A stretch of 60,409 bases of DNA from Ettlia oleoabundans (Eukaryota; Chlorophyta; Chlorophyceae; Chlamydomonadales): the NCBI GenBank assembly GCA_019693395.1, contig JAAMXP010002823.1, positions 1 to 60,409 on the forward strand. The letters run 5' to 3'. Of the stretch, positions 1 through 11,900 are shown in pieces. The position numbers were made by a program, and so were the translations under genes. The notes beneath the pieces were generated by a model that did no database searches, was not told the DNA's origin, and saw only the letters and a program-made list of their open reading frames with translations. How positions within the stretch are numbered: position 1 is the stretch's first letter; every line of letters begins with the position of its first letter.

Positions 1-3000
1 GGTGTCTGCAATAGGAGCATGAAGGGGTGCGGCAGCATGTCATAAAGGAGCAGGCACAAACACGCTGGAATAGCTTTCTATCAGAAACAAATTTTACAGC
101 AGAACACTGAGCTACATAGCTATCTTACCACCGCACAAGGGCGACGGCGCAATGAAGCACGCATGACTAGCTGGCTAGCCCAGCTGTGCCCATCCAGACC
201 TCACCTGGGGCTTTCTAAAGTGGAAGACGCGTGCCACGTCTCGCAGTGGGCGCAGCGCGGGGGCGTACAAGTCATTGCAGATGCATATGATGGGGCGCAG
301 GAGAGGGCGCAGCTGCTGCTGCCGCTGCTTGCCGCCGGCAGGCCCCATACCGCCACGTCGGCTTAGGGTGCCACTGCCACGTGTATGTGCCCTCTCCCCT
401 GCTGCTGTCTGCTCTTCTTCCTCACCGTCTGACCCTCCCCCGCCCCCTGCCCTGCCATCCTGCTGTTGCTGGCCCCTACCGCCGCCGCCACCAGCAGCGT
501 GCTTGCTGCTTTTTGCTGCCGTGGCGTTGACGATCTTAATCAGTGCTGCGATGCCGCTGCGGCTCTCAGGGCCTCCTGCACGGCGTACGGGTGTGGTGCA
601 GACCGCGATGTGTCGGGTAGCAAGGGCACAAACAGGCGCACAGCATGGTGCACCAAGAGGCGAGCCAGAGCAGTCTATCAGGTCTCCCATGGCCTGGCCG
701 AATTAAACACCTAGATAATGACCAGCATGTGCCACACTTGCAAAACAAGAGCAATGCCCAAGGGGCGGCAGCCAGGGTAGCGCACCGGTGGCGCCATCAA
801 TCTCATCAATGATGACGCAGTTGGGACGCCGCTGACCCATCACACTCTGCACACGCAGATGGAGGGAGAGTAGCATCCACAGCAGGGATCATGGTCGCAT
901 TGACAGTCCAGCATGCACACACAACTGGTAGGAGGCTTGAAGCCCAGCCCACATGCGGCCCCTAGCACACCCCACATCACAGCATCACAACAAATAGCAG
1001 CAGCAGCCTGAGATGGCGGGCGGGCTGACCACCACTTCGGCCAACGAACTTGCCCCTTGCAAAAAAATGCTTTGACGGAAGCTCCTGGCAGATGGAACAG
1101 CAGGCCACAACCCCCTTGTCGATGGCTGGCATTCCAGCCCACCTGCATCTCCACAGCGTCAAGAATCTTGGCCTGCAGGCTGCCGCCGCTGCGATCGTCC
1201 GATGCGTTGATCTCCACGGGGCGATAGCCACAGTGCACAGCGCACACGTGCGCCAATGTGGTCTTACCCAGCCCTGCACACAGAACACCCCAAAAAGGAA
1301 AGCACAGCATGCACAGCATGAACGCGAGCATAGCACCAGCGCACAAGGATGAACAGCACAGTCAAGCACAGCAAGTGGCAATGATCGTCATATCTGTCTA
1401 CGCGGTTGATCGCCAGGCCGGCTGCCGGGTTCACTGCATTGCGGATGAGTGGGCAGGCTGCTACTGCTGTTTTCAACACGGCCCACACCAAGCCGCGATG
1501 CACCCACCTGGCGGCCCCGCAATGAGAATAACCTTGTGCTCCGGCCGGCCCAGTGGGTCAGGTCCTCCACCGCTGGCCCCCTGCCCCTGCTGCTGCTGGC
1601 CGCCAGCGCCACTGCTGCTGCCGCTGCCATGCTTGGCAAAGCGTGAGGTAATGCCTCGCGCCTGCTGTGCCAGCTGTGCGGGGGTGGCTGTGTTGAACAC
1701 GCAGGGGTCCCAGCTCTTCAGCCAGCGCACCACCTCCCTGCGGGCAAGCCAGGTGAGACAGCACTTGCTTCAGTTCTTAGGATGGGTGCTAAGAAGCATG
1801 ACATCCGACATGGGATGACGCCAGCACACATGCCAGCAGCATGCAAGCATTCCTGCCATATTGCAGTCAGGTCGATTTGCCCGTCATCTGATCAAAGCAC
1901 TCTGATCCGGGCCTTCCAAGGTAGTAGCAAACGGAGTGCCAGCTCACCTGTTGATCTGCTCATCGCTCAAAAGGTCAATGTAACCCCTGGGCGCATACTT
2001 CTCCACCCACAGGGAGGCAGTGGCCCGGTCAGCCCTGATGCTATCACCGCCGACACTTCCTTGCTGTCGCCTGGCGGCTTCTGCAGCAGGAGAGGTGCTG
2101 CCACCACGGCCTGACGCTTCTGAAGCTGCTGCCGCTGCAGCTGCTGTCTCGGCGACGGCTCGGTCGTACTGATCCTTCTCCACCGCTGCCAGCAGAGATG
2201 ACATGCTCTCTGACAACAGGCTGCCACGAGCCCGCCGCAGCATGCCAGCTACGTCCAGCCGCCTGCATCAAGGGCAACCAGCGGAAGCAAGCTGGGAGCC
2301 ATCATCCTTCATTGGTGCCAAGAGACACGAGGTTGTTATAGCAAGGCAGCAAAGAGCCGCACACAGCACCAAGCAGCTGACCAGGCATGCAGAGAGAGAA
2401 ATTTATGCACTGCCAAAAGTAGGGGCAAGCGGTCGGAAGGGCACATGCCTGCAAGCTTACACCACCGCACCTGCCTCCGCGCCTGCCTGCGGCACTGGCA
2501 ATGGCCTGTGGGGCCTCTAAGTGGCAGTACACACGCTCGCCACTCTCAGCAGTGACTGCCAGGCTGGCGCCGCGAACGTTGTACACTTCCCTGGCAGGTG
2601 GCACGTACCGCCTCTGTGGCAGCAGGAAGTCCGGTGATGCAAGCTGCCCCTGAGCCTGGGCTGCCGCAGGCCCTGCCGGTGGCGGGCCACCAGCGCCAGC
2701 TGCCGCCGTACCGCCACCTGCTGCTGGACCCTGCAAATCCTCGTTCATCAGCTCAATCAACACAGCATCACCTTCGCCAGCGGCTGCTGCCGCTTGTGGA
2801 CCCCGTCGTGCCGCCACGCTGCCGCCGGCAGCGCCACCGCCCGCTGATTGAGTCAACTGTGTGCTGGCGGCCAGAGCTAAGAGTTCTTGCTCTTCTGACC
2901 CGCCGATAAATTGGCCCATAGTTGCTGTGAAGGTGCGGCGGCTGGCGCCTCGGTAGCCAGGAGCAGCATGGGAGGGCTGGGAGTCGGCCGCTAGTGCCAA

Positions 3001-3419
3001 CAGTTCTTGCTCTTCAGTGTTGCCTATAGCATGGAAGGTGTTGTGCGTCCGCTGCTGCGATGGCTGCTCCCTGGCAAGCTCAAGAAGCTCGTCCTCGTTG
3101 TTATTCGGGGGTGGGGCAAGCTGCGACCCGCCGCCACTCGCGCCCACCCGCGCGCGCTTGCCGCCAGGCGGGTCTGCACAAGTGGAGGTGCAGGCGGGGC
3201 CAGGCAGCTTCCCTTGGCCGTTCTGCGCATGCAGAAGCGTACATTAGGCTAAGACGCCCTCGGGCACGGGCAAGAGTGCGCAAGCTCACCTGCAAGGCTG
3301 CGCGCGGCATCTTGCTGGGACTGCAGGTCTGCCAGGCTGCGCTTGTGGCTGCCCTCCTCCTCCTCCACCTCATTCTCCCACTGCAGCATCCGATCCAGCT
3401 CGTCTTCGTCCCAATCCAT
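1..3419 (-). CDS. CTF18: CTF18, RFC-like clamp-loader large subunit (partial, 3' end off window)
   Basis: CTF18 replaces RFC1 in an alternative PCNA loader that acts in sister-chromatid cohesion and the replication checkpoint, in the nucleus. Inferred exons on the minus strand are 3419-3290, 3173-2471, 2262-1948, 1737-1508, 1273-1143, 846-786, 575-205 and a last visible acceptor with exon from 5 to the left edge; phases agree at every join. About 647 residues are visible. The AAA+ core shows WVEKYAPRGYIDLL, Walker A GPPGLGKTTLA, EINASDDRS, Walker B CVIIDEIDG and LLRPIICICNDLYAPALRPL, all typical of CTF18. The N-terminal third is low-complexity, with a KRARV basic patch and a short repeated motif (see findings). 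A Gly/Gln/Glu-rich insert sits between Walker B and the LLRPI motif. The start is the ATG before DWDEDELDRML. The C-terminal domain lies outside the window. It is divergent from the micro-ORF/AP4M unit. Confidence 0.93.
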
Positions 3420-3641
3420 TGCTGCTAATTTGCTCCTGAACTTTAAACCACGGGGTGCGGCGTGCCCATCGAAGACTTGGACCGTTGGAAGGTGCAAATG
3501 TAGCTAATACGCGAAAAAGCAGTGCGTGATAGTCGGACGACAGATTTCTGCAGCTCGTTTTGCTCGAAGCAGTACAGACGCAGTACTCAGCAAGCTGCAA
3601 TAGGCATCTGACCGGGGTAGCTACCGCATTCCCTCACCACC
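3420..3641. promoter_or_regulatory. Short divergent intergenic region, CTF18 / micro-ORF-AP4M
   Basis: Only 222 bp separate the two start codons, so both 5' UTRs and both promoters must fit here or overlap. No TATA-like box is convincing. Inference from gene layout only. Confidence 0.5.
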
Positions 3642-3818
3642 ATGGAGGGTGAGCCTGTCGATACCCTACTAGGCTATCCGCTGCCCTTCCCGCGCGAGGA
3701 CCTCTTCATTGCGCTGATCGCTGTGGTCTCTTTCATTCCCGCGGTGGTGATCATAACCGCAGTAGTGAACGGCATCATCGCCCTTCTCTCTCGCGGCAAG
3801 AAGGCAAAAATTCAGTGA
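3642..3818 (+). CDS. Small single-pass membrane protein (58 aa), upstream cistron of AP4M
   Basis: This unbroken ORF of 58 codons lies just upstream of AP-4 mu and is not recognised as a known family. The start is in a very good context (CACCACCATGG). Residues 1-20 are polar and proline-containing and end in FPRED. Residues about 21-50 are a continuous hydrophobic stretch long enough for one membrane helix. The C-terminus is basic (RGKKAK), so positive charges flank the helix on the C-terminal side. It ends with TGA at 3816-3818, 21 bp before the AP4M ATG, and is in the same frame as AP4M with no other stop between. From 3642 to 3842 the only ATGs are the two start codons. That pattern fits a bicistronic mRNA read by leaky scanning or reinitiation. 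A chance ORF is possible, but the clean hydrophobic design argues against it. Confidence 0.6.
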   Translation: MEGEPVDTLLGYPLPFPREDLFIALIAVVSFIPAVVIITAVVNGIIALLSRGKKAKIQ

Positions 3819-3839
3819 TCTGACCGCCAAAAGGCAGCC

Positions 3840-6800
3840 ATGCTCAGCCAGGTCTTCCTTCTGTCCCCCAGAGGGGACACCATCATTTTCAAGGACTTCA
3901 AGGGCAACATCCCAAAGGCGCGTGACGGGGTGGCAGGGGTGGCAGCAGCAGGCGAGCGGCGACGGTGGTTGGGGCTCAGTGCCAAACCTACGTGCTGCAT
4001 GCTCCCGTGGGCTATGGATTTATCAGAGGCACCTTAACGGCATGCTGCTGCAGACTAGCACGGAGGTTTTCTTCCGCAAGGCCAAATTTTGGGATGGGGA
4101 GGGCAAAGATGCGCCGCCCGCGTTCCACGTTGACGGAGTGCAGTACTTGCATGTCAAGGTATGATTGCTTGCCCACCCAGCCGCGGTTTGTTACTTTACT
4201 GGCTGGGTGATGGTGTTGCTGGTTAGGCACCCGCCAGCTGCCACGGTAGACATTGTACGCGGCAGTCGGCATCGTGGGCAGGTGCTGAATAAGCAATTTG
4301 CAACATTGCATGTGGGGCCTGCATGCATGCAACCACCCTGCATGCCTTTCTCATACTTTCAATGCCTGCCCTCAGGTCGGCGGCCTGTATTGGGTTGCCA
4401 GCACACGTGAGAACGTGTCGCCCTCGTTGGTGCTGGAGCTGCTGATGCGCATGTACTGGATCTGCCGCGATTACTTTGGATACGTCAGCGAGGAGGTGAG
4501 AATAATATATAGTGTAGTGGCTTGAAACATTGCTGGCAGGCATCGAGTGGGCTGTGGCAGCAAGGGTAGAAGCAACCCTCATTTATGGGGGTGTTGAGCG
4601 GGTGAGGTGAGAGCTGCAATCACACAATCACAGGTGTGGTTGTTCCCACTGTTTCCCTACCCTGCAGGTCGTGCGCAAGAACTTTCTTCTGGTCTACGAA
4701 CTGCTGGATGAGATTATCGATTATGGGTGTGTCATGTGCTTCCGTAGCTTTTGATGCATTTCTGTGGTGGTGAAGTTGGTGAGGTTCTGCACTGCTGAAC
4801 TGTCACAGCTGTGATTTGTTCTTCTGAGACAGCCAGTGTATCAACATCCATGCTACCTACAGTGCTTCGACATGAACACCAGTTGGTCCACTGCAGAATT
4901 ATTTTCTGATTTGTTTGCAGGTTCCCTCAGAATTCCTCCACCGAGCGCCTCAAGCAGTTCATACTCATGGAGCCGCTGGCGGTGAAGCCGCGCGTGCCGG
5001 TGGGTAGAGGGTGGGGTGTGCACGTCATGGGGGAATAGGGAGGTGGCTTTTACAGCGGCGGTGAAGCCTGAGCCTGCCAGTAGTAGAACATAGTGTCGGG
5101 ATCGCAGCTGGCATCCTTTGGCACAGGGTGGCATGCGGCAGGGGGCGTAACCTGCCCATGCGTGAAAGCAGGGCAGTGGTGGCCGCATGCGGCCGGGGGC
5201 ATGTGGTGGCCCAGCACCTCCACTCACCCCTCCCCTCGCCAATGCTTCTGCTGCCTGCAGGGCGGCGGCCGCAGCGGCATGAAGTTGCCGGGCGGCGCCA
5301 CCGGCCCCACGGAGGTGATCAAGTCGGTGTTGGATACAGATCGCACAGGCGCCAAGGAGGAAATATTTGTGGATATTGTGGAGAAGCTGACCGCGATATT
5401 TGACGCCAATGGACACCAGAAGAGCAGCAGCATCGTAGGCGCCATACAGGTGCGACGACGTGTCTCATTGGCGGGCTGCATGTGGATGCCTGTGCTCCAT
5501 GTGGAGGGAGGGCGGGGCTAATTAGCAGCTGGGGCTGTTCTTGATGGTGGTTCTTGTGCATGCCACATTGAAAGTGGCCAGACAGCTGCATTTGCTGCTT
5601 CTATTTCGGCGCTTCATCTTATAGTTATTCACTCAGAATGGGCCTGTCAACTCATCAAGAACAAGCAAGCATGACGTGATGCCTCCACTCATCTCTGACG
5701 CACCCTACCTCCCATTGCCTCCACCCGCTGTCCTGGCGCAGATCAAGAGCTACCTAGCGGGCAACCCGCCCATCCGGCTTGGGTTGAGCGAGAACTTGAT
5801 ACTGGGGCGCCGCGACTCACGCATGTACAGCTCATACGGGTCGGATACGGGTAAGGAAACCCTTGTTGGCACTGTCGCACCGTACTAGTTGTAGCTTCTG
5901 CTACGCCAAGCAAAGTCCGAGAGCCCTCCCTCCCGCCAGCTTGCTCCTACTGTTACACTTTAACCAGCCTGTGCGCGCCTCGCCCACGCTCTCATTCACT
6001 CAATTATTACACTCCGCCAAAGAAAATGCAGATGTTGTGATGCTGGACACCTACAGCATCCACGAGCAGGTGGACGCGCAGCGCTTTGATGCGGAGCGGG
6101 TGCTGGAGTTGGTGCCGCCAGAAGGACACTTTGCGCTCATGAACTACCGGTGGGTCGGGCGGGTGGATGTGGCTGTATGGGCGGTAGAAGTGGAAGCGCA
6201 GGGGGTGAAGGGATGCGGGATGGGGGTGGTAGGCGCGCAGCGGGATGCCACGCTGTCGTCCCTGGGTCTCGTCCCCAAAGCCTGGCATCCCGCTGGATGC
6301 AATACCGCCTGTTGCCCCCTCCTCTTCCTGTGCCGCCGCTCGTGGCGTCGCTGCCCATGATGGCTGCCTCTCCTGTGCTGCACGCGCTGCCCGCTGTCCC
6401 CCCTCTGCAGGTCCAGCCGCAGCTTCCGCCCACCCTTCCGCGTCTACCCACTTGTGGAGGATGACATGTATGCTGGGGACAAGGTAGGCGGGTGACCTTG
6501 CTTGTTGGCTGGCTGTCTTGTCGTGTCCTGCGTCATTTGGCGGGGACTCTGTGGGCTACTGACAGCGTCACCAGTCAAACATGTTCCCTGGCGTCCATTA
6601 TATTTGCCATTCATGCCTAGGAAACTTCGCCAATGACACCACCACCACCGCTGTGCGCATGGTTCCCCCCACCCCACCTGGCTGTGCAGCTGACGCTGTA
6701 CCTGCGGCTGCTGGCTGAGTACCCGCCCAAGAATTCGGCCACGGGGGTGGAGGTGACGGTGCCGCTGCCGCGATCCGTGCAGCGTGTGCACTGCGAGACA

Positions 6801-8170
6801 GGTAGGGGTGGGGGTGGGGGTTGGGATGCACTGAATGTTGCAGTCCATTGGTTCTGTTGAGTTAAAAAAAAGTTTCAATGAGTACTCGCTTTTATTCCCA
6901 TGATCTCTGGTCAGCAATTTTTATTGTTAGCCAGATCGTGGTGCCCTGCTTCCCCGGTAGTGTAAAGGCCGACCATTTCTCTGCCCGGGAACTGCGTCTG
7001 CTGTGTCGCGTTTGCAGACGCCCCCAACGAGAGCAAGCTGCTGGCTATGCCGGGCAAGGGCGCCTTTGAGCAGAGCGCGGAGTGGCGGGATAAGGAGCGC
7101 AAGCTGGTGTGGTCACTGAAGAACCTGAGGGGAGGCAGGGAGCACACGCTACGCTGCAGGCTCACGGGTGGGTGGGCGGGGTCAAGTGGGTGGCTGGCTG
7201 GCTGGTGGGTGTGTTTTGATTGCCTAGGATGGGTGGGTTACGAGTTGAAATTTGGCACGCACGCACATCTTGTCCAATCATGTAGCCTGGATGGCTCACC
7301 CTTGTGCCCCGCTGGTTGTGTTCCAGTCGGTTTGATGTCCTCACCTTGTCCACCCCTGCGCCGCCCGCTGCTCTGTGTGCAGTTGACCTGGGCACAGTTG
7401 AGTCCACCAAGCGAGACTACGGGCCCATCATGGTGCAGTTTGTGCTGCCCGGCAAGCCTTCAGGTGGGTGTGGTTGTTTTATGACTATGCGCAACTGTGA
7501 GTAACTGTGCCCTGCAGCAAGCCAGCCTGCAGTTACTGGGGTGTATGTGCTGCCCCTTGGTTACCCAGCAGGGCAGGCCACCCTGCTTGTAGGGTTCAGT
7601 CCCAGTGGCAATACAGTTGTACCTGCTGGGCCTGCTGGGCATTTGGTTCGGCCAGCTTCATCGACAACCGCCAGCTGCAGCACTGAGCAGTGGATGAAAG
7701 CTGCTGCAGCCACAGCGCCACCACTCCGCATTTCTGCGCTTTATCTGAGCATGCTCACTGATGCCCTACCTCTTGCCATGTGCCTGGCCCGTACTGCAGC
7801 TAGCGGGCTGGACGTGCGGTACATGAAGGTGGGTGCGCCCCCTGTTGATGTTACAGCTTCATGCCTGGCCCGCGCTGCCCTGTGTGGGGCTTCCTATGCA
7901 CTCGCTGCTTGCTGTGCTGCATTTTCACGCTGTTGCCCATACTACCTGGTACCCACCAGACTCACGATGTGCTGGGATTGTTTATCTTCGTGTACAAGAG
8001 TTAAGGATGCTGGCCCCTCTTTGACTCAACATTTCCTGCTATGTGGCTTTGCCCACATGCGGAACCTCTATATCCACCTGCAGATCCTGAAGGAGGAGAA
8101 GAACTACGCGCCCTCCCGCTGGTTTCGAGTGGTGGCCATGGCCAACTCATACCAGATACGACCACACTAG
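3840..8170 (+). CDS. AP4M: AP-4 complex subunit mu
   Basis: This is the medium (mu) chain of adaptor complex AP-4, a coat that sorts cargo from the trans-Golgi network and reads tyrosine-type signals with its C-terminal domain. Fourteen exons are inferred: 3840-3929, 4054-4158, 4376-4495, 4668-4726, 4921-4999, 5261-5449, 5742-5850, 6032-6149, 6411-6483, 6690-6801, 7018-7167, 7383-7463, 7800-7828, 8084-8170. All phases fit and give 466 residues, the normal family length. The longin-like N-terminus MLSQVFLLSPRGD, then VFFRKAKFW, STRENVSPSLVLELL and LLVYELLDEIIDYG, match plant AP-4 mu. The mu homology domain follows with EEIFVDIVEKL, LSENLILGRR, LELVPPEGHFALMNYR and the end RWFRVVAMANSYQIR. The exon 1 donor (GGG/GTGGCA) is the least certain join. 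Its start lies 21 bp after the micro-ORF stop. Confidence 0.95.
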
Positions 8171-8980
8171 CTCATCCATGCGGCAGATGCACCCACAATA
8201 GCTCTGGCATGGGGCCAAGCCCCACCATACGCGGCGTGCACACCCACAAACATACACCAGCTGCAGACGTCAGCTATAGGGCTCGAGGGACTACTGGATG
8301 TGCCACCGCTAGCCTTATGAAGCCACGGCCAAACCTCCCTGGAAATATGCTTGTCTTTGGCTGAGGGGCCTATCCCAGCAGAGCCGACCCCTGACAGCTG
8401 AACGGGCACTCGCCACGTACATTTCATGATGGGAGTTTGGTGGTGCGGTGCACAGAAACCACTGCCAGAGCGCATGCTGCTGGATGCAGCAGTGCAGCCG
8501 GCAGGGGTGGGCACGCATGGCTCCTCCGTAGGAGCCAGCCCTCGCTTGCCTGCTCCCTCTTGCCAGTGCTCTCTCTATTTTGCTGCTATTGCTCCCATGC
8601 TCAACACATGCTTTGTTGCTTCCTGCACCTCGGTGCCTTGCCACTTACAACCACCCTTGAAACACGCTCAGAGGCTGGCAGTACTGCCATGGTCACATCG
8701 GTGCCGGCTATATATGCACCATTTACATCGTTGCACCCGGAGTCACACTGTGTCCCTGCTGGGCTGGTCAATGTGCTGCCCCTTCTTCTTACCGCCACAG
8801 AACACCTGCAGTGACAGTAACACGCTGTAATTTGAATCAACAAGAAGTAACCCAGTCACCTGCTTGTTATGGGACAGAAGACAAAGGTGCCATTCTGGTG
8901 CAAGGAACCCGATGGGCTGGCACTACTCTTTGAGAAGTAAGCGACAACTCATGCAGGAATGCGCACCTCAAGCTACCCGG
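8171..8980. other. Convergent intergenic region, AP4M / karyopherin
   Basis: About 810 bp without a supported gene. It holds the AP4M 3' UTR, with a TGTAA at 8826-8830. Short ORFs on both strands show no family signal. Confidence 0.6.
8826..8830 (+). terminator. Candidate AP4M poly(A) signal TGTAA
   Basis: TGTAA is the usual chlorophyte polyadenylation motif. This copy lies 656 bp after the AP4M stop. The long distance makes the assignment tentative. Confidence 0.35.
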
Positions 8981-11900
8981 TCACCTGCCACTCACCTTGA
9001 GCAGGCGCTTAAAGCGGCGGGCGTCCTGCAGGCACCGAGGGGCCAGCAGCTCATCTAGTGCTACCACCTGCGCCTCTGGTTTCCAGCGCCGCCAGGGCGC
9101 CTCGCCTGACTCTAGTGGGGGGGCACGCTGCAAAGTGGCTTCTTGTAGCCAGCCGCCGAACCTGCGCTAGGGTTGCAAGGGGGCTGACGCGTCAGTTATC
9201 CTGCCGCTCAGAAGCTGATACTAGAGTACAGGAGCATCCGGCTGGAGCACCAGATTAGAGCCTACAGATGTAGTGGCACCAGACACTGCTGCAAAGGTGC
9301 TGTCGCCTGCATCCTCACAGGGGGGGGGACCGCACCTGTTGGTGCCTGTTGCCTGCCAGGTGCGATGCAATGCGTCGGCAATCGCCACCATCATGTAGGG
9401 AGGCATGGCACCTGAGGCAGCCAGCAACAGCCCCAGCACCAGCTGGGGGCCCAGACCCGCATCCAGGCACCGCTGCAGGTGCTGGTGGGCTGCCGTGGCC
9501 GTACGAGCGCTGGTGGCAGCGGTTTCTGACGAGGAGCTAGGGGTTCGTGTGGGCGCGTGTGGCGGCATCTGAGTAGCAGGCGCGGCAGCAGCAGTTGTGG
9601 TTGACCTGCTGCCGCTGCGCCTGCGCTGGCAGCCCACGCAGCACAGGAACTCTGCAAAAACCACCGCCTGCTCGCACACCAGCCGGTGGTAGGAGCGCAT
9701 GCTGTGCTGCACTGTGCTCAGCAGGGCAGCTAGAGTGGCTGGCTCTGCCACCGCGGCTGGAAGGCACTGCAGGCAGGCTTCGCCCAGCGCCAACATAGCC
9801 GGCTGCCAATCAGGATCGATGCCGTGCCGCGCTGCTGCTGCCTGGATGCTGCTGCTGGCTGCTGCCTGCAGCTGGTCTAGTGGGCATTGGCTGCCGTCTC
9901 TGCCACTGTGGACAACCAGCTGCTCGAGTGTCAGCAGGATGCGAGGATGTTGTGGGGTGGACACAAAGCGCTGCAATAAACCCAGCCCCGCTCCTGCAGC
10001 GGGCGTCGGAGCCACAGCTGCCACCACCCGGCACACTGCCAGCAGCAAGAGGTGGCGGTGGTGGTGCTGGTGCTGAGGGGGTTGCACTGGATTAGTAACA
10101 TGGCAGGGTGCAGAGGCAGCAGCTGCTGCACTTTGCAGCACGCCGGCAAAGTTGCTCCACAGCGTAGGCAGCTGCACCACTATGCCGCTGCGACTTCCTG
10201 CTGTGCCGTCACAGCTCTGGGAGCCTGCCAGAGCCTCAATTGCTAGTGCTATTGTCTCTACCTGCAGCGCTGCCTGCTCCACTAACTGTTGCCAGCGCTC
10301 GCTGCCAATCGGGGGCGCCGCTGCTGCATCAAGTGCTGCATTCGCCGCTGCGGCAGGCTGGCTCAAGAGCTGCTCAAGCAGCGCACCTCTTCCAGGGGCT
10401 TGCTGTGTGGTGAGGGCAGCCGCACCAGCTGCGCCTGGAGCCGCAGAACTGGCGGCAGCGGCGGCCAGCTGGCAAATGCTGACCAACAGCAGCTGCGCTT
10501 TGGTCATGTCTTCGCCATGCTGTGGCCGCTCCTTCATGCCACCCACGTCAGCAAAGCAGCTGCACAGTGCCTCACCCCAATGAGGGTGCTGCGTGGCCAG
10601 TGCCCCTGCCAGCTGTCGGCTGCCGGTTAAGCGATAACAGCAAGTGGCTGCATTTCTGCTCAGCTTTTCGTCTGCATCCTGCCGCACTAGCACAAGCAGC
10701 TGGTTTAAGAGTTGCTCCAATAGCAGTTCCCCCTGGTGGCGCTGGCTCGGTAAACCCTGCTGCTGGCTTGATAAGCAACGGAGAAATAGGGTCAGCTGCT
10801 CAGGCATGTTCCCCAACAGCGTCAGCGCCGTGCCAGCCAGCTTCGGGTGTGTGGGGAGGAGCGCTGCCGCAACGGCCGCCCCAGCCTGCAACACCTCTCG
10901 CACTGCCTCCGCCCCCTGAAGCTCCTGCTGGCTGCGCTGCCTTGCCCAGACTGTGTTCAAGGCGTAGAGGCAGCATTCTTGCTGCAACAGCGAGCCCGCT
11001 GCCTGCGCCTCAGCCGCCAACTGCAGGAGCTGCCGCCGGGTGCGCCAGGCGCCCAGGCAGTCGGCGGCAGCCCTGAAGCTCTCTGCTGCCTCACGCCGCA
11101 CCTGCATGGAAGGGAAATCACTCAGCGAGTGCGGTGCCCCGCCTGAACTGCCATCAAAAGCACTCCAAAATGCTGGTGATTGCACTTTTCAGATGTTTGA
11201 CAGGCCAGCCGCTGGCGAAAAGCCGTTGAGAATTGCAATTAGACCACACATGCCCTCCAAATACTCACCCGCTGCACTGCCCCTGGCAAGTCCCGAGCAT
11301 CGGCGGTGCAGGCTGCGGCAGGCAGGCCCGGCGACAGACTCATGCGCTGCAGCAAGGCGCCACACAAACGCTCCAGCAGTGCGTGTCGCTGAACCAGGGT
11401 GCAGGTTCCTGAGGGTGCCAGGCTGGTAGGCATGCCAACACATGCGGTGTGTGCAGTATTGGCATCTTCCACGCCAGCAACAGTTTCTTTCCACCTGTCC
11501 AGCTGATCGTCCCACAGCTGCAGGGCTGCCAGCAAGACCTCGACATCTGGGTGCTGCAGGGCCACCAGAGCCACCTCAGCTGCCACCTCAACTGCCTGAG
11601 CCGCCACCAAGGGCGCTGCCGCTGCGCCTGCTGGGCTGTCAGCAGCGCTGGCGGCGGCTCCTAGGACTGTCAAAGCCGCGAACAACAGCTGTGCCTGGTG
11701 CTGTGCCTGCTGGGCTTGCGACACCGCCTGCTGCAGTGCCGCTGCATAGGCAGGCAGCAGGCCCAGCAGGGTACACAGCAGCTGGTTGCCATGCTGCGCA
11801 CGCTCCGAGCTGCTCCTGCGGCTGCTGCTGCCATCGCTTCCATCAGTGCTCCCCGCCAAACAAGTGCTGTAAAGCGCAGCGAGCGCCTCTGCTGCGGGGC

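Noticed and set aside
3642..4158. TGA at 3816 as a readthrough or selenocysteine codon giving a membrane-anchored AP4M
   Set aside because: AP4M begins with the family's normal MLSQVFLLS start, the TGA context is not a known leaky one, and no SECIS-type element was looked for successfully. Two separate cistrons explain the data more simply.
9221..9352. Read-through C-terminus of the karyopherin to the TAG at 9221
   Set aside because: The sequence after HRTWQ loses all family character, while a spliced exon at 9127-8981 restores a plausible karyopherin tail in phase.
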